Below are positions 44,262 through 54,226 of a stretch of DNA of 64,000 nucleotides, piece after piece. The notes below the pieces were generated by a model. That model did no database searches, was not told the DNA's origin, and saw nothing but the letters and a program-made list of their open reading frames with translations. The DNA comes from Prevotella communis (GTDB taxonomy: Bacteria > Bacteroidota > Bacteroidia > Bacteroidales > Bacteroidaceae). Positions within the stretch are counted from its first letter, which is position 1; each line of letters begins with the position of its first letter. The DNA lies in assembly GCF_022024115.1 (NCBI RefSeq), contig NZ_CP091792.1, forward strand, positions 1,364,001 to 1,428,000, in the 5' to 3' direction. The translations under genes were made by a program, and so were the position numbers.

Positions 44262-45179
44262 TTATACATCAAAGACCTTCATTTCGTCGGTTAGATAGGT
44301 GTTTGGGAATATCTCTTGTGCTTCTTTCAAAAGCACCGTTTCGTCGTTATATCGTGCGCTGTAATGCCCTAATAACAGTTTCCCAGCCTGTGCGTCGCGT
44401 GCAACCATTGCAGCTTGTTGAGCCGTTGAGTGATAGTATTTTTCTGCGCCGTCTTTTTTGTCCTGTGCATAGGTGCTTTCGTGATACAGCGTGTTGACTC
44501 CCTTTACCATTTTATGTAGTTCAGGCATGTAACGTGTATCCGAGCAATAGGCATACGAACGTGGCGCATCTGCTGGCGTCACTAGTTTCTCGTGGGGAAT
44601 CAGTGTGCCGTCTGATAGGGTATAGCCTTGTCCTGACTTGATATTATTGATTTGTGACACGGGGATGTTGTACAGATCAATCATCTCGCGTCGGATATGC
44701 GGGAGTGAAGGCTTTTCACGGAAAAGATAGCCGGCACAAGGCATCCTGTGGTTCAGGGGAATTGTCTCTACCGTCAGTGAACGGTCTTCGTAAATCACCT
44801 GCTGCTTTTTGGTATCTACACCATGAAATTCCACTTTGTAGCCAATGTCATAGTTGAAAAACATATCCAGTTGGGCTTGCAGCATCGGTCTGAGTTCCTC
44901 TGGTGCATGGATGTGCAGTGTGGCAATTCGTCCTAGAAGTCCAAAAGTACTGATGATGCCGATAAGTCCGAAACAATGGTCACCGTGCAGGTGTGTAATA
45001 AAGATATGTCCCAGCTTCTCAAACGACAACCCCGAACGTCTTAGTTGTACCTGAGCGCCCTCACCACAGTCCACCATGAATAGTTTACCCCTGCATTCTA
45101 CGACCTGCATGGATGACATGTGTCGTAATGTAGGCAAGGCACTTCCACATCCTAATATATGTACGCGAAATGGTTCCAT
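44262..45179 (-). CDS. rnz: Ribonuclease Z
   Basis: The 305-residue metallo-beta-lactamase-fold endonuclease trims tRNA 3' ends. Zinc ligands are visible in THLHGDH (about 62-68), NHRMPCAGYLF, CSDTRYM, and GHYSARY; the start LGCGSALPTLRHMSS is typical. The tRNA genes in this window do not encode CCA, so their 3' ends need such trimming before CCA addition. It is the last gene of mazG-lipoprotein-rnz, 6 bp after the lipoprotein gene. Confidence 0.95.
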   Translation of the reverse strand: MEPFRVHILGCGSALPTLRHMSSMQVVECRGKLFMVDCGEGAQVQLRRSGLSFEKLGHIFITHLHGDHCFGLIGIISTFGLLGRIATLHIHAPEELRPMLQAQLDMFFNYDIGYKVEFHGVDTKKQQVIYEDRSLTVETIPLNHRMPCAGYLFREKPSLPHIRREMIDLYNIPVSQINNIKSGQGYTLSDGTLIPHEKLVTPADAPRSYAYCSDTRYMPELHKMVKGVNTLYHESTYAQDKKDGAEKYYHSTAQQAAMVARDAQAGKLLLGHYSARYNDETVLLKEAQEIFPNTYLTDEMKVFDV

Positions 45180-45185
45180 TGGCGG

Positions 45186-45866
45186 TTACATGTCAAATTC
45201 ATCGTCGTAGCCCTCGTCGAGCACAACGCCGTTAAGATCCTCTTCTGTATATTCCTCACCTGCAGGATGAGTGTATTCGTACGTCTCCTGGTCTTCGTCT
45301 GTTGATCGGAGTGTCAATTCATTGTCTGTCAGTTTGATGATATCATACACGAGAATCTCCTCTGCATCGATACCATCTTCCCTAGTTATCGTGAATTGCA
45401 ACTGTCCATTGAATATCCTCCACGATTTATAGACGATGGTACTCTGATCGATACTTTCAGCTACACCACCTCGCAGAATGCGTACGCCTGTCTCGTTGCT
45501 GCCGTCCATTGGGTTTGGCATCACCCAATCGCCGTTGAGCATGGATTTATTGATAACGAGGATTGCCTGTGTCGTGTCAGAGTTGACAATAATTGCCATC
45601 TCATCACCAATGGCATAGCCACCCAGTACCTTACCTTTCTCGTTGGCTCTTGCTGTGCTGACGGTAATGGTGTCACCACCGTCAGTAATAATCTGTAAGG
45701 TGTTCATGGCAGAGCCCTCTGCACAGAATCCATAAATAGCGGTGTCGCGTAAGAGATAGTCCACTTTTTCTTCTTCAGAATCATTGCTGTTAGATGTCCC
45801 TTTCGGTCCGCAACTGATGCATAACACAATAGCAATAATTGCTGTTATGAATAAATTTTTTTTCAT
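45186..45866 (-). CDS. Lipoprotein of unknown function (lipocalin-like)
   Basis: The 226-residue product has a lipobox (IVLCISC, Cys at about 19) and a beta-rich body: two halves with WVMPNPMDGSNETGVRIL and WRIFNGQLQFTITREDG suggest a lipocalin-like eight-stranded barrel as found in Bacteroidetes lipoproteins. The C-terminus is acidic. It lies between mazG (12-bp gap) and rnz (6-bp gap). No function can be assigned. Confidence 0.75.
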   Translation of the reverse strand: MKKNLFITAIIAIVLCISCGPKGTSNSNDSEEEKVDYLLRDTAIYGFCAEGSAMNTLQIITDGGDTITVSTARANEKGKVLGGYAIGDEMAIIVNSDTTQAILVINKSMLNGDWVMPNPMDGSNETGVRILRGGVAESIDQSTIVYKSWRIFNGQLQFTITREDGIDAEEILVYDIIKLTDNELTLRSTDEDQETYEYTHPAGEEYTEEDLNGVVLDEGYDDEFDM

Positions 45867-45878
45867 TGTTAGTCAGTT

Positions 45879-46730
45879 TTATTTTTCTTCCTTCTTTGCT
45901 TCATTCCATAGTTTATCCATTTCTTCTAACGACATCTCTGTCAGAGGTTTACCAGCCTTTATGCTATGCTCCTCTATATAGTTGAATCGATGGATAAATT
46001 TCCTGTTTGTACGTTCCAGTGCATCGTCAGGATTTAGCTTGTAGAGACGGGCTGCGTTGATGACAGAAAATAAGAAGTCACCCAGTTCGTTGGTCGATTT
46101 TTCCTTATCCTCTTTTGCCAACTCTTCCTCTAATTCTCTGAGTTCCTCGTGCACCTTGTTCCAAACATCCTCCTTCTGTTGCCAGTCGAAGCCCACGTTG
46201 CGTGCCTTGTCTTGAATACGATAAGCCTTGATGAGCGAGGGTAGGGCAGCTGGCACCCCGCTCAATACACTCTTGTTGCCGTCTTTCTCTTTCAGTTTAA
46301 TCTGTTCCCAGTTCTGCAACACCTGTTCTGATGTCTTCGCATTGGCAAACTCGCGTTCCGAGTCATCCTCACCAAAGGGCAGAGGCTTAGGGTCTGGAGC
46401 ACCCACCTGTGACGGATGATAGATATGTGGATGGCGGAAGATGAGCTTGTCTGTTTCTGTGTTCAGTACATCGGCAATATCGTAAAGCCCTTTCTCGCGT
46501 GCTATCATCGCATAGAAACACGTGTGCATCAGTACATCACCCAGTTCCTTCATCATGTCGTGCGAGTCACCGCGCATGATAGCGTCGCATAGTTCAAAGG
46601 TCTCTTCAATCGTGTTTGGTCGAAGACTTTCGCTTGTCTGTTTTTTGTCCCACGGGCATTTCTCCCTGAGTTGGTCCAGTACGTCAAGTAGACGTCCGAA
46701 GGCCTTCATTTGTTCTTCTCGTGTATGCAT
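45879..46730 (-). CDS. mazG: Nucleoside triphosphate pyrophosphohydrolase MazG
   Basis: The 283-residue enzyme hydrolyses abnormal and excess NTPs. Two MazG-type helical domains are visible, the first with CPWDKKQTSESLRPNTIEETFELCDAI and EELGDVLMH-type metal ligands (KELGDVLMHTCF), the second with EELRELEEEL and NELGDFLFSVIN. Length agrees with E. coli MazG. It opens a three-gene unit under its own promoter. Confidence 0.95.
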   Translation of the reverse strand: MHTREEQMKAFGRLLDVLDQLREKCPWDKKQTSESLRPNTIEETFELCDAIMRGDSHDMMKELGDVLMHTCFYAMIAREKGLYDIADVLNTETDKLIFRHPHIYHPSQVGAPDPKPLPFGEDDSEREFANAKTSEQVLQNWEQIKLKEKDGNKSVLSGVPAALPSLIKAYRIQDKARNVGFDWQQKEDVWNKVHEELRELEEELAKEDKEKSTNELGDFLFSVINAARLYKLNPDDALERTNRKFIHRFNYIEEHSIKAGKPLTEMSLEEMDKLWNEAKKEEK

Positions 46731-46761
46731 ACCGTTTTTGTCACGTTTTTATTTTGTGATG

Positions 46762-46792
46762 CAAAGGTACGAAAACTATTCCGAATGACAAA
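46762..46792 (-). promoter_or_regulatory. Promoter of mazG
   Basis: TTTG (46792-46789), a 19-bp spacer and TACCTTTG (46769-46762) on the minus strand match the consensus, 31 bp before the start codon. Confidence 0.78.
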
Positions 46793-46858
46793 AGATATTT
46801 TTAATTTTAAACGGATAAAAATCAGTCATTAAGTTTTCTTTGTTTCAATTTTTCTTTG

Positions 46859-46866
46859 TACCTTTG
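46859..46866 (+). promoter_or_regulatory. -7 element of valS
   Basis: TACCTTTG lies 33 bp before the valS start. A TTTG at 46839-46842 is only 16 bp upstream, shorter than usual. Confidence 0.6.
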
Positions 46867-46899
46867 CAGGCAAATTTGAGAAAGCATTATTAAATAGGT

Positions 46900-49602
46900 A
46901 TGGAAATTGCAAGTAAGTACGACCCAAAAGAGGTCGAAGGAAAATGGTATCAGTATTGGCTTGATAACAAACTGTTCAGTTCTAAACCCGATGGCCGCGA
47001 ACCCTATACAGTTGTTATCCCGCCCCCCAATGTGACGGGTGTGCTGCATATGGGCCACATGCTGAATAACACAATTCAGGATATCTTAGTTCGTCGTGCC
47101 CGTATGGAGGGCAAAAACGCTTGTTGGGTACCTGGTACCGACCACGCTTCTATTGCTACCGAGGCTAAGGTTGTGAAGAAGTTGGCTAGTCAGGGCATCA
47201 AGAAGCGCGACCTGACCCGTGAGCAGTTCTTGGAGCATGCATGGGACTGGACCAATGAACATGGAGGCATAATCCTGAAGCAGTTGCGTCGTCTGGGTGC
47301 CAGCTGCGACTGGGATCGCACCGCCTTCACTATGGACGAGAAGCGTAGTGAGAGTGTTATCAAGGTTTTCGTTGATCTTTACAATAAGGGTCTGATTTAT
47401 CGTGGTCTGCGTATGGTCAACTGGGACCCCAAGGCACTGACAGCCCTGTCAACTGAGGAGGTTATCTATAAGGAAGAGCAGAGTCATCTGTTCCACCTGA
47501 AGTATTACGTTGACGGCTTGGCATCTCTTGACAACGAAGAGGCCTTGAAGGCTGAGGGCAATGTTATCCATAAGGACGCCAAGGGCTACTATGCCGTTGT
47601 TGCCACCACTCGTCCTGAGACTATCATGGGTGATACCGCTATGTGTATCAATCCCAAGGATCCCAAGAACCAGTGGCTGAAAGGCCGTAAGGTCATCGTG
47701 CCTTTGGTGAACCGTGTTATCCCTGTAATTGAGGACCGTTATGTGGACATCGAGTTTGGTACAGGTTGCTTGAAGGTGACACCTGCCCACGATACAAACG
47801 ACTATATGCTGGGTAAAACTCACAACCTCGAGACCATCGATATCTTCAATGCAGACGGAACAATCTCTGAGCAAAGCACTCTCTATGTAGGCATGGATCG
47901 TTTTGACTGTCGTAAGCAGATTGCCAAGGACCTGCAGGAAGCTGGCCTGATGGAGAAGATTGAGGATTATGTTAATAAGGTGGGCTATTCTGAGCGTAAC
48001 CCCGATACAGCTATCGAACCCCGTCTCTCACTGCAGTGGTTCCTGAAGATGCAGCATTTTGCTGACATCGCTCTGCCTCCTGTGATGAACGATGAGTTGA
48101 AATTCTATCCCGCTAAGTATAAGAATACCTATAAGAACTGGCTGGAGAATATTCAGGACTGGTGTATCTCTCGTCAGTTGTGGTGGGGACATCGTATTCC
48201 TGCTTACTACTACAACGATAACGACGACTATGTAGTAGCTGAGACTCGTGAAGAGGCTCTTAAACTGGCTCAGCAGAAGGATGCCAGCGTGACTGATGCA
48301 GATCTGCGCCAGGACGAGGATGCCCTCGATACATGGTTCTCTTCATGGCTGTGGCCTATCTCTTTGTTCGATGGTATCAACAATCCCGGCAACGAGGAGA
48401 TAAAGTACTATTATCCCACAAGCGACTTGGTGACAGGTCCAGATATCATTTTCTTCTGGGTGGCTCGTATGATTATGGCCGGCGAGGAGTATATGGGTAC
48501 TTTCCCCTTCAAGAACGTATACTTTACTGGTATTGTTCGCGACAAGCTGGGACGTAAGATGTCTAAGTCACTGGGTAACTCACCTGACCCCATTGATCTC
48601 ATCGAAAAGTTCGGTGCCGATGGTGTGCGTATGGGTATGATGCTCTCTGCGCCTGCAGGTAATGATATCCTCTTCGACGAGGCACTATGCGAGCAGGGAC
48701 GTAACTTTAATAATAAGATTTGGAATGCCTTCCGTCTGGTTAAGGGTTGGCAGGTAGCCGATGGTGCAGTCTCTGCAACAAACAAAACAGCTGTAGCCTG
48801 GATGGAAGCACGTATCAAGCAGGCCAACGAAGAACTGAAGGACCACTTCTCCAAGTATCGTATCAACGATGCTCTGATGACGGTCTATAAACTCTTCTGG
48901 GACGAGTTCTCACAGTGGTATCTTGAGATGGTGAAGCCCGCCTATAAGGATGGCGTGCAGCAGCCTATCGATCGTGAGACCTATGATGCTACTCTGCGTT
49001 TCTTTGAGCTCCTGCTCAAGATGCTGCATCCTTTCATGCCTTTCATTACAGAGGAACTTTGGCAGGCTCTCTACGAGCGTAAAGAGGGTGAGAGCATCAT
49101 GCGCGACAGTCTCGTGCTCGAAGCTCCTACAGCTGAAGAACTGAAGCTCATTGCGAATATCGAACAGGTGAAGCTGGTCGTTTCTGGCGTACGCACCGTT
49201 CGCAGTCAGAAGAATATTGCTCCAAAGGAGCAGCTTACACTCCAGACCGTTGGTCAGAACCAGTTCGAGGCCTATAACGACGTCATCAAGAAGATGGGTA
49301 ACCTCTCTTCTATTGACGTGGTAGAGGCAAAAGACCCCTCTGCTTCTGCTTTCATGGTAGGTACTGACGAGTTTGCTGTACCTCTGGGTGACCTCATCGA
49401 CGTGGCTGCCGAGATTCAGAAGATGGAAGCACAGCTCAAACACCTTGAGGGATTCAAGGCTGGCGTTGAGAAGAAACTCTCTAACGAGCGCTTCGTTCAG
49501 AATGCGCCTGAGGCCGTGGTGGCTCTGGAGCGCAAGAAGTTGGCAGACTCAGAAGAGAAGATTGCCGCTCTGAAGGAATCAATTAATGCACTTAAGAAAT
49601 AA
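46900..49602 (+). CDS. valS: Valyl-tRNA synthetase
   Basis: The 900-residue class I synthetase charges tRNA-Val. Motifs: [13 protein letters not shown] (HIGH-type at about 50-53), editing domain region [18 protein letters not shown] (about 553-557), anticodon-binding domain ([13 protein letters not shown]) and a C-terminal coiled coil ([34 protein letters not shown]). Full length. It is followed after 18 bp by a transporter gene on the same strand. Confidence 0.97.
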   Translation: MEIASKYDPKEVEGKWYQYWLDNKLFSSKPDGREPYTVVIPPPNVTGVLHMGHMLNNTIQDILVRRARMEGKNACWVPGTDHASIATEAKVVKKLASQGIKKRDLTREQFLEHAWDWTNEHGGIILKQLRRLGASCDWDRTAFTMDEKRSESVIKVFVDLYNKGLIYRGLRMVNWDPKALTALSTEEVIYKEEQSHLFHLKYYVDGLASLDNEEALKAEGNVIHKDAKGYYAVVATTRPETIMGDTAMCINPKDPKNQWLKGRKVIVPLVNRVIPVIEDRYVDIEFGTGCLKVTPAHDTNDYMLGKTHNLETIDIFNADGTISEQSTLYVGMDRFDCRKQIAKDLQEAGLMEKIEDYVNKVGYSERNPDTAIEPRLSLQWFLKMQHFADIALPPVMNDELKFYPAKYKNTYKNWLENIQDWCISRQLWWGHRIPAYYYNDNDDYVVAETREEALKLAQQKDASVTDADLRQDEDALDTWFSSWLWPISLFDGINNPGNEEIKYYYPTSDLVTGPDIIFFWVARMIMAGEEYMGTFPFKNVYFTGIVRDKLGRKMSKSLGNSPDPIDLIEKFGADGVRMGMMLSAPAGNDILFDEALCEQGRNFNNKIWNAFRLVKGWQVADGAVSATNKTAVAWMEARIKQANEELKDHFSKYRINDALMTVYKLFWDEFSQWYLEMVKPAYKDGVQQPIDRETYDATLRFFELLLKMLHPFMPFITEELWQALYERKEGESIMRDSLVLEAPTAEELKLIANIEQVKLVVSGVRTVRSQKNIAPKEQLTLQTVGQNQFEAYNDVIKKMGNLSSIDVVEAKDPSASAFMVGTDEFAVPLGDLIDVAAEIQKMEAQLKHLEGFKAGVEKKLSNERFVQNAPEAVVALERKKLADSEEKIAALKESINALKK

Positions 49603-49620
49603 TATTTATCAGGATAATTT

Positions 49621-51339
49621 ATGGAATGGTTTGTTAATCTATTTGCTAATACAAATTCGGTGGCGCACATCGCGTTGATATACGCCATCGTGATTGCCGT
49701 GGGCGTGTACCTCGGTAAAATAAAACTTTTTGGAATCTCATTGGGTGTCACCTTTGTGCTCTTCGCGGGTATCGTGGTGGGTCACATCTACAAGATCTAC
49801 TGTCCGGAGTCAGAATTTGCTGCTCCGGGCGACACGCTGACCTTCATTCAGGACTTCGGATTGATTCTCTTCGTCTTTATGATTGGTCTGCAGGTGGGTC
49901 CTGGCTTCTTCGAGAGCTTTGGTAAGGCAGGTCTTAAACTCAACGCACTGGCTGCTTCGGCTATCGTGCTCAACATCGTAGTGATGTTTGCCTGCTACTT
50001 TATCTTCTTCTACCAGAAGCATGATGTCAACGACCTGCCTATGATGGTTGGTACCCTTTATGGTGCTGTGACTAACACCCCTGGTCTTGGTGCTGCCAAC
50101 GAGGCCCTGAACTCAGTGTTTGGACAGTTGAACCTGCCCGTACCTCAGATTGCATCGGCCTATGCTTGTGCCTATCCTTTGGGTGTGCTTGGTATCATTG
50201 GTGCCACTATCCTGGTGCGTTATCTCTGTCGTGTGAAGCTCGAACAAGAAGAGGCTGTCCTTGAGGAGCAGGCTGGTGCCAATGCTAATCAGAAGCCTCA
50301 CCACATGCACCTTGAGGTGTCTAACAAGTATCTTGAGGGCAAGACAGTGCTTCAGGTGCACAACTTCCTGAACCGTGATTTTGTGGTATCCCGTATCCTG
50401 CACGATGGTCATGTGTCTATCCCTAATCGTGATACCGTGTTCCATGTGGGCGACCAGATGTATATCGTTTGTGCCGAGGCCGATTACGAGGCTATCGTTG
50501 CTTTCATCGGACCTGTTATCGAGGTTGACTGGGAACAGCAGGATCAGCCCCTGGTTTCTAAGCGTGTACTGGTGACCAACCCCAAGATTAACGGAAAATC
50601 ATTCGGTCAGATGCACTTCTCAAGTGTATATGGTGTCAATGTGACTCGTGTGACCCGTCACGGCATGGATATCTTCGCATCACCCAACCTTCCCTTGCAG
50701 GTAGGTGACCGTATTATGGTGGTAGGTCCTCAGGATGATGTTGACCGTGTGGCTAATATGATGGGCAACAGTATCAAGCGTCTGGATGCACCTAATATCG
50801 CTACTATTTTCGTAGGTATCATCATTGGTATCATCTTCGGCTCACTGCCCTTCATCCCTGGCATGCCTCTGATGAAGCTGGGTATCGCTGGTGGTCCGCT
50901 GATTATCGCCATCCTGATAGGTCGTTATGGCTATAAGATGAAGCTGGTGACCTATACCACCACTTCTGCTAATATGATGTTGCGCGAGATAGGACTGGTG
51001 CTCTTCCTTGCCTCTGTGGGTATTAAGGCAGGTGCCAACTTCTTTGATACGGTGATGACAGGCGATGGTGTGCTCTATGTGCTTACCGGTTTCCTTATCA
51101 CTATTATACCTATATTAATAGTAGGTCCTATTGCCCGTCGTATGAAGTTCAACTACTTCACCATCGCAGGTATGCTGGCCGGTACCTATACTGATCCCCC
51201 CGCATTGGCTTATGCCAACAGCATCTGCTCTAAGGAGGCACCCGCAGTAGGCTATTCTACGGTTTATCCGTTTGCCATGTTCCTGCGCATCCTGACGGCT
51301 CAGCTCATTGTGCTGTTCTGCTGTGGGCAACTCTTTTAA
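49621..51339 (+). CDS. AspT/YidE-type membrane transporter with two TrkA-C domains
   Basis: The 572-residue protein has the duplicated AspT architecture: five-or-so N-terminal helices with [21 protein letters not shown] and [17 protein letters not shown], two central regulatory TrkA-C-like domains (about 225-395), and a second helical half ([35 protein letters not shown]). AspT exchanges aspartate for alanine; YidE/YbjL relatives have no proven substrate. Its position before a Na+-pumping decarboxylase suggests a dicarboxylate or amino-acid exchanger, an inference only. Confidence 0.85.
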   Translation: MEWFVNLFANTNSVAHIALIYAIVIAVGVYLGKIKLFGISLGVTFVLFAGIVVGHIYKIYCPESEFAAPGDTLTFIQDFGLILFVFMIGLQVGPGFFESFGKAGLKLNALAASAIVLNIVVMFACYFIFFYQKHDVNDLPMMVGTLYGAVTNTPGLGAANEALNSVFGQLNLPVPQIASAYACAYPLGVLGIIGATILVRYLCRVKLEQEEAVLEEQAGANANQKPHHMHLEVSNKYLEGKTVLQVHNFLNRDFVVSRILHDGHVSIPNRDTVFHVGDQMYIVCAEADYEAIVAFIGPVIEVDWEQQDQPLVSKRVLVTNPKINGKSFGQMHFSSVYGVNVTRVTRHGMDIFASPNLPLQVGDRIMVVGPQDDVDRVANMMGNSIKRLDAPNIATIFVGIIIGIIFGSLPFIPGMPLMKLGIAGGPLIIAILIGRYGYKMKLVTYTTTSANMMLREIGLVLFLASVGIKAGANFFDTVMTGDGVLYVLTGFLITIIPILIVGPIARRMKFNYFTIAGMLAGTYTDPPALAYANSICSKEAPAVGYSTVYPFAMFLRILTAQLIVLFCCGQLF

Positions 51340-51381
51340 TGCTACGACCTATATAATAATACACGTTTAACAATTACCAAT

Positions 51382-52410
51382 ATGACAAGCTTAAGACTTA
51401 TGCTAAGTTCGCTGACATTGCTTGGCTCGGTGGCGATGTTTGGACAAGGTGCCCGCAACATCGTCATCAGCGAGGTGATGACCAGCAACACGCAGAGCAT
51501 TGAGGATGAGTTTGGTCATCGTGAGGCTTGGGTTGAGTTGGCCAATACATCTTACTCCACCTACAATGTGCGAGGTATGTATCTGACCACCAATCCCAAG
51601 GTCCTCGATGAATCGCTCTCTGCCCCTCAGCGCATCTCAATGATGAGTGTCATTCCTAATGGCGACGATCGCACCAATCTGGCTGCCCGTCATTATATGA
51701 TGCTCTTCTGCAACTCTAACCCTGCACAGGGAAAACTTCACCTCTCTCTTCCTGTAGACAGTACAGGTCCCGTATTCCTTGCTCTTTACAATGCCAATGG
51801 CGTAGAGCTCATTGACTCTGTCACTATTCCCGTATTGGGAGCCGACGAGAGTTATGCACGCATTGACGGCCATTGGACGGTATGTGGAGTAGGGGATGCC
51901 ACTCCTGGTCACGACAACAAAGTTCAGGCTAATGCTGCCAAGGGAAAGATTGAGGAGTTCAAGGATAAGGATCCCCACGGCTTCGCTATGGCAATCATGG
52001 CTATGGGTATTGTGTTTCTCTGTCTGTCGCTCTTGTGGATTTTCTTCACCGTCTTCGGCATGATTATGCGTCATATGGACACAGCTAAGAAGGTGGTTAA
52101 CCAGCAGCCTATCAAACCTATCACCAAGACTGTTGCGAAGACGGCCGAGATTGGTCATAAGACCAGCAATCTTCTTCAGGAAGGTTTCGACAAGAAAGGC
52201 ATCGATATGGAAGTCTATATGGCTGTTATCGGTATGGCACTCCGCCAATATGAGGATGATGTTCACGACGTGGAGAGTGGCATTATCACCATTAAGCCTA
52301 AGGACACCGGTTGGGATGATGAGTACACACAGATGACTCAGTTGCACGACCCGTTCCTCCCTTCCACCCCCAAAGCTCCAATTATTCCTACAACCCCAGA
52401 ATTACACTAA
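51382..52410 (+). CDS. Sodium-pump decarboxylase gamma-type subunit (OadG) with N-terminal lamin-tail-like domain
   Basis: The 342-residue product begins with a signal peptide (SSLTLLGSVAMFGQG), then an Ig-like lamin-tail domain (about 24-175: VISEVMTSNTQSIEDEFGHREAWVELAN, ESYARIDG-W), one strong membrane helix (about 200-228, FAMAIMAMGIVFLCLSLLW) and a cytosolic tail (about 230-342). The helix plus tail match OadG subunits, which assemble the decarboxylase complex. The periplasmic lamin-tail-like part is unusual for OadG outside Bacteroidetes. It is followed by the biotin-carrier gene (4-bp gap). Confidence 0.75.
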   Translation: MTSLRLMLSSLTLLGSVAMFGQGARNIVISEVMTSNTQSIEDEFGHREAWVELANTSYSTYNVRGMYLTTNPKVLDESLSAPQRISMMSVIPNGDDRTNLAARHYMMLFCNSNPAQGKLHLSLPVDSTGPVFLALYNANGVELIDSVTIPVLGADESYARIDGHWTVCGVGDATPGHDNKVQANAAKGKIEEFKDKDPHGFAMAIMAMGIVFLCLSLLWIFFTVFGMIMRHMDTAKKVVNQQPIKPITKTVAKTAEIGHKTSNLLQEGFDKKGIDMEVYMAVIGMALRQYEDDVHDVESGIITIKPKDTGWDDEYTQMTQLHDPFLPSTPKAPIIPTTPELH

Positions 52411-52414
52411 ACCC

Positions 52415-52882
52415 ATGAACAAGTATCAGTATAAAGTAAAAGGCGTGGACTACGAAGTAGAAATCGCCGAAGTAGAAGGCAATATCGCCAAGGTTAACGT
52501 CAATGGTATCCCCTTCGAGGTGGAACTGCAGAAGCCTATCAATGCTGCTAAGCATCCCACGATGGGGGCTCCCAAGGTTCAGGCTCCTCAGTCTGCTGCT
52601 CCTGCTGCCAAACCCGCAGTTGCCCAGCCAGCCGTGGCTCCAGCAGCTCCTGCTGCAGCACCTGCCGCTGGCACTTCTGTCAAGGCACCCCTGCCTGGTA
52701 CTATCACCGAAATCCGTGTGCAGGTGGGTCAGCAGGTCAATGCCGGTGATATTGTCCTGGTGTTGGAGGCCATGAAGATGCAGAATAATATCGAGGCCGA
52801 GACTACTGGTAAGGTAACCTCTATTCAGGTGAAACAAGGCGACAGTGTGATGGAAGGCTCTGTGCTGCTGACCATTGGTTAA
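52415..52882 (+). CDS. Biotin carboxyl carrier subunit of a sodium-translocating decarboxylase
   Basis: The 155-residue protein has an N-terminal domain (YKVKGVDYEVEIAEVEGN), an Ala/Pro-rich flexible linker (about 50-85) and a C-terminal biotinyl domain with the biotinylated lysine 121 in EAMKMQN. It carries CO2 from the carboxyltransferase to the membrane OadB subunit. It resembles the gamma/MmdC subunit of methylmalonyl-CoA decarboxylase. Confidence 0.93.
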   Translation: MNKYQYKVKGVDYEVEIAEVEGNIAKVNVNGIPFEVELQKPINAAKHPTMGAPKVQAPQSAAPAAKPAVAQPAVAPAAPAAAPAAGTSVKAPLPGTITEIRVQVGQQVNAGDIVLVLEAMKMQNNIEAETTGKVTSIQVKQGDSVMEGSVLLTIG

Positions 52883-52920
52883 TTGATAATTGTGAATTGA
52901 TAATTGATAATTTTTGAATT
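52883..52920. repeat. AT-rich direct-repeat spacer
   Basis: The 38-bp gap between the biotin-carrier and OadB genes is made of imperfect copies of AATTGATAATTG in tandem. No promoter or stem-loop of note is seen. It resembles the spacer at 13164-13196 in type. Confidence 0.6.
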
Positions 52921-54072
52921 ATGTTCCAGTTTATCATTGACAATTTCAACGAGTTCCTCACCTATACCGGCTTTGCCAATGCCTCGGTGGGCAACTTGCT
53001 TATGATCATAGTAGGTGCCGTCTTTATCTATCTGGCTATCAAAAAGGATTTCGAGCCCCTGCTGCTGGTGCCTATTGGCTTAGGTATCATCTTGGGTAAT
53101 ATCCCTTTCCGTGCCGATGCCGGTCTGGAGATTGGCCTCTATGAGGATAACTCCGTACTGAACATCTTCTATCAAGGCGTGCGTCAGGGTTGGTATCCGC
53201 CTCTTATCTTCCTGGGTATAGGTGCTATGACCGACTTCTCGGCTCTGCTGGCCAACCCTAAGCTGATGCTGATCGGTGCTGCTGCGCAGTTTGGTATCTT
53301 TGGTGCTTATATGCTGGCTTTGGCGTTGGGCTTCGAACCTAACCAAGCTGCAGGTATCGCTATCATCGGTGGTGCCGATGGTCCTACCGCCATCTTCCTC
53401 TCTTCAAAGCTGTCGCCCAACCTGATGGGAGCCATTGCCGTGTGTGCCTATAGCTATATGGCGTTGGTGCCACTGATTCAGCCCCCATTGATGCGACTGC
53501 TCACCACCAAGAATGAACGCGTTATCAAGATGAAACCCTCGCGTCAGGTCAGTCAGACCGAGCGCATCCTGTTCCCCATTATCGGACTCCTTATCACCAC
53601 CTTCATCGTGCCTTCAGCCTTACCCCTGTTGGGTATGCTGTTCTTTGGCAATCTGCTGAAGGAAAGTGGTAAGACCACCCGTTTGGCTAAGACGGCAGGC
53701 AATGCCTTGAATGATATCGTGGTGGTACTGCTGGGTCTCACCGTAGGTTGCTCTACGCAGGCCAGCGAGTTCCTTACACTCAACACCGTGTTTATTTTCG
53801 CCATCGGTGCCTTCGCCTTTGCTATTGCCACCGCCAGCGGCGTGTGCTTCGTGAAGTTCATGAATCTCTTCCTGCCCAAGGATAAGAAGTTGAACCCCCT
53901 GATTGGTAATGCTGGTGTCAGTGCCGTTCCTATGGCAGCTCGTATCAGTAATAATATGGGTTTGGAGTACGACCGTCACAATTTCCTCCTGATGCATGCT
54001 ATGGGTCCCAATGTGGCTGGTGTCATCGGTTCCGCCGTTGCTGCCGGTGCTCTTCTGGGTTTCCTGTCGTAA
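52921..54072 (+). CDS. Sodium-translocating decarboxylase beta subunit (OadB/MmdB)
   Basis: The 383-residue membrane protein couples decarboxylation of carboxybiotin to Na+ export. It has about ten helices and the OadB signatures: PLLLVPIGLGIILGNIPF, FLGIGAMTDFSALLANP, IIGGADGPTAIFLSSKL and NAGVSAVPMAARISN near the C-terminus. Length is at the low end of normal (about 375-430). With the OadG-type and biotin genes it forms most of a decarboxylase complex; no carboxyltransferase (alpha) gene is in the window. Confidence 0.94.
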   Translation: MFQFIIDNFNEFLTYTGFANASVGNLLMIIVGAVFIYLAIKKDFEPLLLVPIGLGIILGNIPFRADAGLEIGLYEDNSVLNIFYQGVRQGWYPPLIFLGIGAMTDFSALLANPKLMLIGAAAQFGIFGAYMLALALGFEPNQAAGIAIIGGADGPTAIFLSSKLSPNLMGAIAVCAYSYMALVPLIQPPLMRLLTTKNERVIKMKPSRQVSQTERILFPIIGLLITTFIVPSALPLLGMLFFGNLLKESGKTTRLAKTAGNALNDIVVVLLGLTVGCSTQASEFLTLNTVFIFAIGAFAFAIATASGVCFVKFMNLFLPKDKKLNPLIGNAGVSAVPMAARISNNMGLEYDRHNFLLMHAMGPNVAGVIGSAVAAGALLGFLS

Positions 54073-54095
54073 TGAAGTCAGGTACATAAAATATC

Positions 54096-54134
54096 ATGAG
54101 CCGCAATCTCGGATTATCAGGGATTGCGGCTCAT
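54096..54134 (+). terminator. Probable terminator after the decarboxylase operon
   Basis: A perfect 13-bp inverted repeat (54096-54108 with 54122-54134, loop of 13) follows the OadB stop by 23 bp. The downstream T-run is weak (CGTTTGT), so it may also act as a 3' stabilising hairpin. Confidence 0.65.
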
Positions 54135-54178
54135 CGTTTGTATGCTAATAGGGGGCTATTTTTTGAACACAAAAAAAA

Positions 54179-54204
54179 GAGGATATATCAGAAGATATAT
54201 CCTC
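54179..54204 (-). terminator. Intrinsic terminator of the 58-aa lipoprotein gene
   Basis: An 11-bp inverted repeat (54179-54189 with 54194-54204) with a 4-base loop is followed on the minus strand by a run of eight T, a textbook intrinsic terminator 22 bp after the stop codon. Confidence 0.88.
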
Positions 54205-54226
54205 ACGTTTCCTTTAGTTCGCTAAA

